Source: Desulfobulbaceae bacterium
Lineage (GTDB): Bacteria; Desulfobacterota; Desulfobulbia; Desulfobulbales; Desulfurivibrionaceae
DNA: 23,278 bases
Direction of reading: 5' to 3'
NCBI GenBank assembly: GCA_003517965.1
Contig: DOZO01000080.1
Span: forward strand, 1 to 23,278
Shown here piece after piece: positions 1 through 6,461 of the stretch. Below the pieces are notes generated by a model, which was not told the origin of the DNA, ran no database searches, and saw nothing but the letters and a program-made list of their open reading frames with translations. A program made the translations under genes and the position numbers. Every line of letters begins with the position of its first letter. The stretch's first letter is position 1.

Positions 1-810
1 CAACTCTCCTACCTCGGCGTTCCCCTTGCCCGGCCAAAGGTCGGCTTTTTTGAACTCACTTCCTGCGAAGGCTGCCAGTTGCAGTTATTAAACAACGAGG
101 CGACCCTGCTCGATTTTCTCAATCTGGTGGAGATCGTCAACTTCCGCGAAGGGATGAGCGAACGAGCCGATACCTATGACATCGCCTTTGTTGAGGGCAG
201 CGTCACCCGAAAGGATGAAATAACCCGACTCACCGAGATCCGCAAGAACGCCAAAATCCTGGTGGCCCTCGGCTCCTGCGCCTGCTTTGGTGGAGTCAAC
301 CAACTGAAAAACCGCTTCCGCGATCTGAACTGGGTCAAGAAAGAGGTATACGGCGACTTTCCCATCGAGACCATGGAGGTGCATCCTCTTGCGGATTTTG
401 TCCAGGTTGACCTCGAAATCTTCGGCTGTCCCATTAAGAAAGAAGAGGTCGAGAGAATCGTCACCGATCTGGTAGTGGGCAAGACAGTCCGCCATCCGGA
501 ATACCCGGTGTGCATGGAATGCAAGGCCAACGAAAACCTCTGTCTGTTCGAACTCGGGGAGCCTTGCCTCGGCCCGGTAACCCGGGCGGGCTGCGATGCC
601 TGGTGCACCAGCAACCGAAGAGGCTGCTGGGGTTGCCGTGGCCCGGCGGAAACAGCCAACCTCAAAGAGTTGGAAAAGATCATGCATACCTACGGCTTTG
701 GCAGCGAGACCATCCTCGACCGCCTGGAATGTTTCGGCGGCTTTGCCTCCTTCGCCGACACAGTCCGCGCCAAAAACAAAAAAAGCCCGGCTAAGAGGAA
801 AAAACCATGA
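1..810 (+). CDS. [NiFe]-hydrogenase small subunit, group 3 type (5' partial)
   Basis: This is the electron-transfer subunit of a soluble [NiFe]-hydrogenase; it carries electrons between the Ni-Fe subunit and partner proteins through Fe-S clusters. The frame is open from base 1, so the start lies outside the window. The first Met-like codon in the visible frame (TTG at 79) falls inside the cluster motif and is not the start. Visible residues 18-25 read ELTSCEGC, the proximal-cluster signature, followed by GSCACFGG and FGCP. A C-terminal Cys-rich part (CMEC, PCLGP, GCDAWC, GCWGC) fits two more [4Fe-4S] clusters. There is no Tat signal in the visible part, and the family is cytoplasmic. It overlaps the large-subunit gene by 4 bp (ATGA). 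The tail is lysine-rich. By eye it resembles the sulfhydrogenase delta subunit (group 3b) and MvhG (group 3c); the two cannot be separated without the upstream genes. Confidence 0.9.
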   Translation, partial: QLSYLGVPLARPKVGFFELTSCEGCQLQLLNNEATLLDFLNLVEIVNFREGMSERADTYDIAFVEGSVTRKDEITRLTEIRKNAKILVALGSCACFGGVNQLKNRFRDLNWVKKEVYGDFPIETMEVHPLADFVQVDLEIFGCPIKKEEVERIVTDLVVGKTVRHPEYPVCMECKANENLCLFELGEPCLGPVTRAGCDAWCTSNRRGCWGCRGPAETANLKELEKIMHTYGFGSETILDRLECFGGFASFADTVRAKNKKSPAKRKKP

Positions 811-2081
811 AGCTTTCCTGCGAGGTCAATGTCCATCACCTTACCAGGGTGGAGGGGCACGGCAACATCACCATCAGCATCAAAAACGGGGTGGTTAAAA
901 AAGCGCAATGGGAGGTGGTCGAGACTCCCCGCTTCTTCGAGGCCATGCTGGTGGGCAAGCACTGGGAAAACGCGCCCTACGTCTGCGGACGGATCTGCGG
1001 GATCTGCTCCATCGGCCACACCCTGGCCAGCATCCGGGCCGTGGAAAATGCCTTTGGCATCACCCCCTCGGCCCAAACCGCAAACCTGCGGCTCCTGCTC
1101 AAGCACATGGAAACCCTGCAGAGCCATATCCTGCACCTGTACTTTCTCGCCGCTCCGGATTTCCTGGGGGTGGGTAGCGTGCTTCCCTTGGCCAAGACCC
1201 ATCCAGAGGTAGTCCAGCGCGCCCTGCGCCTGAAGCTGCTGGCCAACGATGCCTGCGATATCATCGGCGGTAGACGTATGCACCCGACCCGAACCGTGGT
1301 AGGCGGCTTCACCATGCTCCCGGAAAAAGACGAGCTGGAAAAAATCCGCCAGCGGCTGCTGGATTCGATTCCTGATCTTCTCGCTTCGGCGGAACTGTTT
1401 AAAAACTTTGTCATCCCCGATTTCAGCCGGGAAACAGAATTCGTCTCCCTCAATGGCGACACCGACTATCCCTTTATCGGCGGCGGGCTGGTTTCCACTG
1501 ATGGGGTAGTGAAAAAGGAACACCAATACCGGGCCATGACCAACGAATACTGCGCGGAGGGCTTCACCTCCAAACTGAGCAAATTGTCCCGTGCCTCCTT
1601 TGCGGTTGGCGCCCTGGCCCGACTGAACAACAACTTTTCCCTGCTCCATCCCACCGCCAGGGAGATTTCTAAATCCCTGGGCCTTGTCCCGGTGAACCAC
1701 AACCCGTACATGGCCAACGTGGCCCAACTGGTCGAATGTGTGCAGGTGGTCCTTGATTCCGTGCGGCTCATCGACACCTTGCTGGGCAGCCCCTGGCAGG
1801 AATTGCGTCAGCAGGTAAAGGCGAAACAAGGAGAAGGGGTCGGCGCGGTGGAGGTTCCCCGAGGCATTCTTTATCATTATTATAAATTTGATAAGCAGGG
1901 CAGAGTCATCAAGGCGGATTGCGTTATTCCCACCAGCCAGAACCACGCCAATATCCTGCACGACATAGAGGCACTGGCCAGTCAGTATGCCCGAACCGGG
2001 AAAAAAGATCGGGAGATTGAACTCCTGGCCGAGATGCTGGTGCGGGCCTACGACCCCTGCATCTCCTGTTCAGTGCATTAG
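807..2081 (+). CDS. [NiFe]-hydrogenase large (catalytic) subunit, group 3 type
   Basis: This is the catalytic subunit, which holds the Ni-Fe(CN)2CO centre that splits or forms H2. The N-terminus has the HLTRVEGHG signature. The L1 motif, R62-I-C64-G-I-C67 with H71, gives two Ni ligands. The C-terminal L2 motif D416-P-C418-I-S-C421-S-V-H424 gives the other two. At 424 residues it is close to the length of group 3b alpha subunits. The start ATG overlaps the small-subunit stop, so the two are translationally coupled. Unusually, the protein ends exactly at H424 (stop TAG). Most [NiFe]-hydrogenases have a C-terminal extension after this His that an endopeptidase removes during maturation. Extension-free large subunits are known, for example in regulatory H2 sensors and CooH-type enzymes. 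Likely partners (diaphorase or heterodisulfide-reductase subunits) would lie upstream of the window. Confidence 0.92.
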   Translation: MKLSCEVNVHHLTRVEGHGNITISIKNGVVKKAQWEVVETPRFFEAMLVGKHWENAPYVCGRICGICSIGHTLASIRAVENAFGITPSAQTANLRLLLKHMETLQSHILHLYFLAAPDFLGVGSVLPLAKTHPEVVQRALRLKLLANDACDIIGGRRMHPTRTVVGGFTMLPEKDELEKIRQRLLDSIPDLLASAELFKNFVIPDFSRETEFVSLNGDTDYPFIGGGLVSTDGVVKKEHQYRAMTNEYCAEGFTSKLSKLSRASFAVGALARLNNNFSLLHPTAREISKSLGLVPVNHNPYMANVAQLVECVQVVLDSVRLIDTLLGSPWQELRQQVKAKQGEGVGAVEVPRGILYHYYKFDKQGRVIKADCVIPTSQNHANILHDIEALASQYARTGKKDREIELLAEMLVRAYDPCISCSVH

Positions 2082-2138
2082 GTGACGGGTTTGAGCATGA
2101 GCCAAAGCATCTCTCTTGTTCTCAATCAGGATATCAAA

Positions 2139-2166
2139 GCAAAAAAAATAACTCCATTTTTTTTGC
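2139..2166. terminator. Perfect AT-rich inverted repeat after the hydrogenase genes
   Basis: An 11-bp perfect inverted repeat (GC, A8, T pairing with A, T8, GC) flanks a 6-nt loop 58 bp after the hydrogenase stop. The stem has almost no G-C pairs, but one arm is a T8 tract, so it may act as a weak, possibly bidirectional terminator before the PilZ gene. The symmetry is seen directly; the function is inferred. Confidence 0.35.
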
Positions 2167-2212
2167 AACACAGGGTATGGTATAAAGTCTTTTTTATAGG
2201 GAGTGCTTACAT

Positions 2213-2878
2213 ATGCCAGCTGAAGAATCTACAAATACCAGTGCCCATAATCGTCGGGAAAATTTTCGGATTGATGATCTGCTGACCACCTCGGTACGGA
2301 AAATCGAAAACGGCATCCTGCCTGTGGCCAGGATTATTCCCTTTGCCCTTTCTGATTCCGGCAGACGCGGAGCAGGGCTAAAGCCTCTTCCCCATGAAAT
2401 CGATCAATCTTTTGCCCTGATGCTTCTTGAGGCCAACGCCAGACTTGATCTCCTGTCTGCAACCTACAAGCTGCCAAGATACAATGAGGAAAAAGACCTT
2501 CAGCCATCCATGACCCAGTTGCTCCTCCAAATCAACACCAAGCTGGAACAACTCCTTGATTTTCATCATATCGTCAGACAACAAGAGGAAACCAGGATTG
2601 GCGAGACAAACCTGAGCGCCAGCGGCATCAAGCTCAACTCCCCCGAAGCATTTGCAACTGGAGATACTGTTGAGGTTCATCTACTACTCTCCTCGGAACT
2701 ACCCTGCTGGATCGTGGCTGCCGGTTCGGTCACCCGAACAACCCAACTTCCAGATGGCGGCTTTGAGGTGGCTATCAAGTTTGCCGCGACAAACTGGGCC
2801 ATCAGAGATGCCATAGCCACCTATGCGCTCAAGAAACAAAAAAATCAACTCATCGGGAAACGCTGGTTAGAATCGTGA
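2213..2878 (+). CDS. PilZ-domain protein with a helical insert (putative c-di-GMP effector next to motAB)
   Basis: PilZ domains bind the second messenger c-di-GMP and adjust motility or envelope functions. The two ligand-binding motifs are both present: R15-ENF-R19 (RxxxR) near the N-terminus and N133-LSASG138 ([D/N]xSxxG). The usual beta-strand pattern follows (GDTVEVHLLL, GSVTR, GGFEVAIKFA). They are about 114 residues apart instead of the usual few tens, separated by a predicted helical, leucine-rich stretch (about 68-125). ATG at 2213 is preceded by an AGGGAG ribosome site (2198-2203). The gene stands alone, 141 bp before motA on the same strand. YcgR-type PilZ proteins are known to brake the flagellar motor, so a stator-linked role is plausible but inferred. 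No signal peptide or membrane segment is seen. Confidence 0.75.
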   Translation: MPAEESTNTSAHNRRENFRIDDLLTTSVRKIENGILPVARIIPFALSDSGRRGAGLKPLPHEIDQSFALMLLEANARLDLLSATYKLPRYNEEKDLQPSMTQLLLQINTKLEQLLDFHHIVRQQEETRIGETNLSASGIKLNSPEAFATGDTVEVHLLLSSELPCWIVAAGSVTRTTQLPDGGFEVAIKFAATNWAIRDAIATYALKKQKNQLIGKRWLES

Positions 2879-3019
2879 TGCACTCGCAAAAAAAGGAAAA
2901 AGTTAACAGAGTCGCGATACAAAATTAACGAGTTATCAACGAATACCCGTTGTAATTGCGGCTTTTTGCGATTTCAACAATCCTGACCTTACAGCCCCTA
3001 AAGGAAAACAGATACCAAC
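2879..3019 (+). other. Intergenic region before motA
   Basis: This 141-bp AT-rich spacer separates the PilZ gene from motA. I looked for sigma-54 (TGGCAC-N5-TTGC) and sigma-28 type flagellar promoters and found no convincing match. A TAAAGGAAA ribosome site (2999-3007) lies before the motA ATG. No small ORF or hairpin stands out. Confidence 0.4.
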
Positions 3020-3886
3020 ATGATCACCATTATAGGCATCGCGATTGTTCTCGGCTCGGTCATCGCCGGCTACGCCATGGGAAAAGGCAATTTTCACATC
3101 CTCTTCCAGCCGGCTGAGGTAATTATCATTTTCGGCGCGGCCATGGGCGCCCTGGTCATCTCCTCGTCAAGCAAGTCTCTGAAGGTCATTTTATCCCACG
3201 TCGGCGGCATTTTTGCAGATTCCCACCTGAGCAAAGACCTTTTTCTGGAATTGCTGCTGCTTATGAATGCCGTTTTCTTCAAGATCAAGAAAGAGGGGTT
3301 GGTCGCCATCGAGTCTGACATCGAAGATCATGAAAAAAGCCCGTTGTTTCAGAAATATAACCGGATCATGAAGGATCATGAAGTAGCGGCATTTATTTGC
3401 GACACGATTCGTACCATGCTTAGCGCCAATTACCCGGCCTACGAACTGGACAATCTCATGGAAATCGATCTGGAAGCCAATCAGCATGAACGGATGCTGC
3501 CGGCCCACAGCGTCGCCCGGGTTGGCGATGCCTTGCCCGGCCTTGGTATTGTCGCAGCGGTTCTGGGTATTGTTATCACTATGGGTTTTATCAACGAATC
3601 AGCCGAAGTTCTGGGCCACCATATCGGCGCGGCCTTGGTTGGAACCTTTTTCGGCGTGCTTGCCTGTTACGGATTTGTCGGGCCCATGGCGACCAAACTG
3701 GAACACCACGCCCATGAGCGGGAAGCCTATCTGCGAGTAGTCAAAACCTCCCTGCTGGCTGCGTATTCCACCAGTTTCATGGTGCAGTTCGCCGTTGAAG
3801 CAGGTCGGCGCGCCATTCCCGGTGATGATCGTCCCTCATTTGCCGAGGTTGAGGAGGCCATCAAGAAGTGGAAGACAAAAGCATAA
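3020..3886 (+). CDS. motA: MotA, flagellar motor stator protein
   Basis: MotA forms, with MotB, the membrane ion channel that drives flagellar rotation. The 288-residue length is typical. Four membrane segments are visible: about 2-20, 30-48, 168-190 and 197-220. A large cytoplasmic loop between the second and third contains charged residues that contact the rotor protein FliG (KIKKEGLVAIESDIE region). The conserved prolines near the third and fourth segments are present (DALPGLGIVAAVLG and GFVGPMA). The last 19 bp overlap the motB reading frame, which is the usual tightly coupled arrangement. Which ion it uses cannot be read with certainty; the MotA-like rather than PomA-like look suggests protons. 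Confidence 0.95.
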   Translation: MITIIGIAIVLGSVIAGYAMGKGNFHILFQPAEVIIIFGAAMGALVISSSSKSLKVILSHVGGIFADSHLSKDLFLELLLLMNAVFFKIKKEGLVAIESDIEDHEKSPLFQKYNRIMKDHEVAAFICDTIRTMLSANYPAYELDNLMEIDLEANQHERMLPAHSVARVGDALPGLGIVAAVLGIVITMGFINESAEVLGHHIGAALVGTFFGVLACYGFVGPMATKLEHHAHEREAYLRVVKTSLLAAYSTSFMVQFAVEAGRRAIPGDDRPSFAEVEEAIKKWKTKA

Positions 3887-4845
3887 TCATAAAAAAAGTT
3901 AAGAAGGTCCAGGGTGGCGGCGGCCATGGCGGTAGCTGGAAGGTGGCCTTTGCCGACTTTATGACCGGAATGATGGCTTTTTTTCTCCTCATGTGGCTGG
4001 TCAATATGACCACCAAGCCGCAGAAGGAAAAACTCGCCCATTATTTTCAGGAGTACAGCATCTTTGGAGAGGGTGGCGCAGGGGGCACCACGGAAATGAT
4101 CTCCAAGGATCAGGCCATGCCTGAAGCAGCGATCACCATTACCCAGTCTCCGGTTTCTTCCGACAGCGCAAACGAGGGCAGCACCGCAGGCCTGGAACGA
4201 CTTAAGGAAAAGCTGGAGCAGGAAGTCCAACAGCAACTCGCCGAACTCAAAGATCAGGTGCGCATCGAGGTCTTCGAGGGAGGGGTCAAGGTGGACATCA
4301 TGGACAAGGAGGGCAACCCCATGTTCCCCTTGGGCAGCACAGCCTTGACCGCAAGCGGCCAGAAGATTCTGAAGGTGCTCTGTGACAACATCAGGAATAC
4401 CTCAAACCGCATCGAAATAGAAGGTCACACCGACGCAATCCTCTACGCAAAAAAAGAATTCGGCAACTGGGAGCTTTCCACCGCCAGGGCTTCTGCCGCG
4501 CGCCTTGAAGTGGAAAAAAATGGCATCCCGCCCGCTCGCCTTCTCCGGGTTTCTGGTTACGCCGCCACCGAGCCGATCATCAAGGATAATCCTCTTGACC
4601 CCCGAAACCGAAGAATAAGCCTGCGTCTATACCCGGAAAAAAACAAACCTTCTGCCCCGACACAGCCAGGGACACAACCTCAGGCGCAGGTGCAGACCCA
4701 GACACAGGCCTCGCCACAACAGGTTACGCCTCAGGTTACGCCTCGTCAGGTTGAACCTCATGTTGGGCCTAAGGTTACGCCTCAGGTTGGGCCTCAAGTC
4801 TCCCCGCAGTCAGCACCCATGGTTCAGCCAGCCCGGATGAAGTAA
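3868..4845 (+). CDS. motB: MotB, flagellar motor stator protein with a Pro/Gln-rich tail
   Basis: MotB couples ion flow to torque and anchors the stator to peptidoglycan. It starts at GTG 3868, inside the end of motA, with GAGGAGG at 3851-3857 as the ribosome site. The N-terminal GGGGHGGSWKVAFAD30F motif leads into the single membrane helix (about 29-48); Asp30 matches the essential ion-carrying Asp (Asp32 in E. coli). An OmpA-type peptidoglycan-binding domain covers about 185-265, with EGHTDA, NWELSTARA and the DPRNRR arginines. Residues 266-325 form an extra low-complexity tail built from short Val-x-Pro-Gln units, encoded by imperfect repeats. The tail would lie in the periplasm beyond the peptidoglycan-binding domain, and its role is unknown. 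Confidence 0.95.
   Translation: MEDKSIIIKKVKKVQGGGGHGGSWKVAFADFMTGMMAFFLLMWLVNMTTKPQKEKLAHYFQEYSIFGEGGAGGTTEMISKDQAMPEAAITITQSPVSSDSANEGSTAGLERLKEKLEQEVQQQLAELKDQVRIEVFEGGVKVDIMDKEGNPMFPLGSTALTASGQKILKVLCDNIRNTSNRIEIEGHTDAILYAKKEFGNWELSTARASAARLEVEKNGIPPARLLRVSGYAATEPIIKDNPLDPRNRRISLRLYPEKNKPSAPTQPGTQPQAQVQTQTQASPQQVTPQVTPRQVEPHVGPKVTPQVGPQVSPQSAPMVQPARMK
4721..4800 (+). repeat. Imperfect short tandem repeats in the motB tail
   Basis: The units are variants of AGGTTACGCCTC, with GGTTGGGCCTC and GGTTGAACCTC as changed copies. They encode VTPQ, VGPQ and VEPH units in the MotB C-terminal tail. Such repeats can change copy number by slippage. The repeats are seen directly; variability is inferred. 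Confidence 0.7.
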
Positions 4846-4863
4846 CTGCGAGTCTGCCTGATT

Positions 4864-5187
4864 TTAACAACAAGAGCCGCCACCAGGTTTTCCCTCAACC
4901 GAGCAACAGGCTTCGCTGCTGCGACCCAGCATGGTATTGAATACCGCCTGAGCGCAGCCAACTCCGCTTTGCACCCAAATCGCCCCAACCGGACAATTCA
5001 CCATACAGGCTCCACACTCCATGCAGGCGTCCTGTTCGCTGATCCGCACCTTTTTGCCGTGCTCCATCATGGCAAAAACCTCCTGCGGACAGACCGTCAG
5101 ACACATGCCGCAACCGATACAGGTATCCTGCTCAAGCCGCAGGGTGGCAACTCCTTTAAGATATAGCCGCCGCCTTTTCATCATCAT
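4864..5187 (-). CDS. hgcB: HgcB, ferredoxin-like protein of mercury methylation
   Basis: HgcB is the [4Fe-4S] ferredoxin thought to reduce the HgcA corrinoid and to help pass mercury during methylmercury formation. The 107-residue protein has two cluster motifs, C23-x2-C26-x2-C29-x3-C33 and C55-x2-C58-x2-C61-x3-C65. The second carries the family-specific C-M-E-C-G-A-C form. A single Cys78 follows, and the chain ends in the vicinal pair C106-C107; HgcB proteins characteristically end with a Cys pair. A further pair, C94-C95, is also present. Three consecutive ATG codons (5187, 5184, 5181) overlap the hgcA stop. The AAGGAG ribosome site at 5191-5196 best fits the second or third, so the start is uncertain by a few residues. 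It converges on motB with an 18-bp gap and no clear terminator. Confidence 0.93.
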   Translation of the reverse strand: MMMKRRRLYLKGVATLRLEQDTCIGCGMCLTVCPQEVFAMMEHGKKVRISEQDACMECGACMVNCPVGAIWVQSGVGCAQAVFNTMLGRSSEACCSVEGKPGGGSCC

Positions 5188-6236
5188 AGTCTCCTTGTCC
5201 AGATCAACAGCAGCAGCCCGCATAGCGCCGTAGCCATTTGCAATGGCACGGCAAGACGCATCTCCTTCTTCACCCCGGAAAGCGAGGTATAGGTCGAGGC
5301 TCCGGTAAATTCCATGCCGAGAAAAGAGGCGATAGCTGGAATAAGCAACAGCCAGGCTAAACTGGTAAGCCCATTGCCCAAGGCCCCTGACCAGGAAAAA
5401 AAGACAGTGACAAATAACAGGGCAACCAGGAGACCAGCCGCTCCCCCCTTTACGGAAAAGGCCCGACCAGGCAACACCGGCAGCAACATTGGGGTTAGCA
5501 CCGCCCCGGCAACAATGCCGCTCCATAGACCGGCCACTGTCCAGCCGCCCTGTTCCCTCACATTCTCCCAGAATGATACCGGCCCCAAAAGACCGCTCAT
5601 CACAATTAACAACACGGACAGGGGCAACGCCCATTTACAGACGATGACACCTTCCACCGGTACCAGCGTCAACCGTTCCAAAAAGGGAAAGGTCTTGCGC
5701 CGCATGGCCGGGGTGGCCTGCATCCCACGAGTCAGAAACTCCGGCAGATCTCGGGCCATGACTGGCCCATACAGCACGGAAAAACCGCTCTCTTTTTTCA
5801 CCGCATGCGCCGAGATCCCCGGCGCGCCGAGTTGGGGCACAACCAGCCTGCGCTGGCGGACCAATTGGGCAAGTTGGCTTGCAGACACCTGGGCACAGAG
5901 TGCGGCAGTGCCAAAGGTTCCCTTGCCCGCCGCACACCAGACATTAATGCCTTTGGTGTCAAGGACCAGAATCCAAGCAGCCTGTCCGCTTAGAGCAGCA
6001 CGCAGATGGTCAAAGCTCAACTTGTAATTGGCGGTGACCAGAACAGGTGAATCCTCGGTCGGCATGCCAACAGCATATAGACCAGGCTCCACGGTATAGC
6101 GCATCCGGCCAAAGCCCAGACGAACCAGAAACGTGCCCCAACGATCCCGGCCCGCAAGCACCGTAGCTACCTGCGGCACCGGACCCACCGACGTCTCAAG
6201 CACTGCGGTCACAAAGGCCTGGTCAGCAATGGCCAC
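5184..6236 (-). CDS. hgcA: HgcA, corrinoid methyltransferase protein of mercury methylation
   Basis: HgcA is the membrane corrinoid protein that transfers a methyl group to Hg(II), making methylmercury. The diagnostic cap-helix motif N98-V-W-C101-A-A-G-K105 is intact; the Cys is the proposed lower ligand of the cobalt. Flanking family blocks are present, including PGLYAVG, VLVTANYKLSFD, WILVLDTKG, VPQLGAPGISAHAVK and ATPAMRRKTFP. The C-terminal half (about 205-350) has about five hydrophobic helices and the MEFTGASTYTSLSGV block. At 350 residues (from GTG 6236) it is near the usual length. The start is uncertain: an in-frame TGA lies 10 codons upstream, and the AGGAG ribosome-like site overlaps the GTG, fitting better an ATT two codons in. 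It is co-transcribed with hgcB and is divergent from the efflux operon. No ArsR-type regulator gene is adjacent. Confidence 0.95.
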   Translation of the reverse strand: MAIADQAFVTAVLETSVGPVPQVATVLAGRDRWGTFLVRLGFGRMRYTVEPGLYAVGMPTEDSPVLVTANYKLSFDHLRAALSGQAAWILVLDTKGINVWCAAGKGTFGTAALCAQVSASQLAQLVRQRRLVVPQLGAPGISAHAVKKESGFSVLYGPVMARDLPEFLTRGMQATPAMRRKTFPFLERLTLVPVEGVIVCKWALPLSVLLIVMSGLLGPVSFWENVREQGGWTVAGLWSGIVAGAVLTPMLLPVLPGRAFSVKGGAAGLLVALLFVTVFFSWSGALGNGLTSLAWLLLIPAIASFLGMEFTGASTYTSLSGVKKEMRLAVPLQMATALCGLLLLIWTRRL

Positions 6237-6240
6237 TCCT

Positions 6241-6262
6241 GCCCGAGGAGGGATTTTCGGGC
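6241..6262 (-). other. Small inverted repeat just before the hgcA start
   Basis: GCCCGA and TCGGGC form a 6-bp perfect stem with a 10-nt loop, ending 5 bp before the presumed hgcA GTG. In RNA it would sit right at the translation start and could mask the ribosome site. The symmetry is seen directly; a regulatory role is speculative. Confidence 0.3.
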
Positions 6263-6354
6263 CTCAACAGCTTTGCTGGCTGCCTGGTAAAGTATTCTCT
6301 GTATTTTTCATTGGCGCTGCCCTCACATTTTTTTAATGAACAGGTGCCTTTCAG

Positions 6355-6382
6355 TCTATACTCAGAGAAGATCACCCGTCAA
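6355..6382 (-). promoter_or_regulatory. Candidate sigma-70 promoter for hgcAB
   Basis: On the minus strand, TTGACG (6377-6382) and TATAGA (6355-6360) are separated by 16 bp. This would place transcription start about 110 bp before the hgcA start. The match is good at -35 and moderate at -10. It has not been tested against chance occurrence. Confidence 0.4.
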
Positions 6383-6396
6383 GTTCTGAAAAGCAG

Positions 6397-6423
6397 TTGA
6401 CAGAGATGCTGGCCTTTTGTAAA
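6397..6423 (+). promoter_or_regulatory. Candidate promoter for the efflux operon
   Basis: A consensus -35 box TTGACA (6397-6402) precedes a weak -10 candidate, TGTAAA (6418-6423, 15-bp spacing) or TAAACG (6420-6425, 17-bp spacing). It lies about 40 bp before the TolC-like start and only 14 bp from the opposing hgcAB promoter candidate. The two operons may share a control region. Confidence 0.35.
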
Positions 6424-6461
6424 CGAATTCTTTGACGACAACCAACCCCCCTGGAACCCAC

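Noticed and set aside
690..1961. A 423-codon open frame on the minus strand opposite the hydrogenase genes
   Set aside because: It lies wholly opposite the clearly conserved small- and large-subunit genes and its translation shows no recognisable domain; it is a GC-codon shadow.
2082..2285. A 67-codon open frame after the hydrogenase large subunit as a small gene
   Set aside because: It begins directly after the TAG, has no ribosome site, runs through an AT-rich inverted repeat and overlaps the PilZ gene start.
5188..5634. The hgcB frame stays open upstream to 5634, suggesting a longer HgcB
   Set aside because: This part overlaps the conserved hgcA membrane region in another frame; the ribosome site and family length place the start at about 5187-5181.
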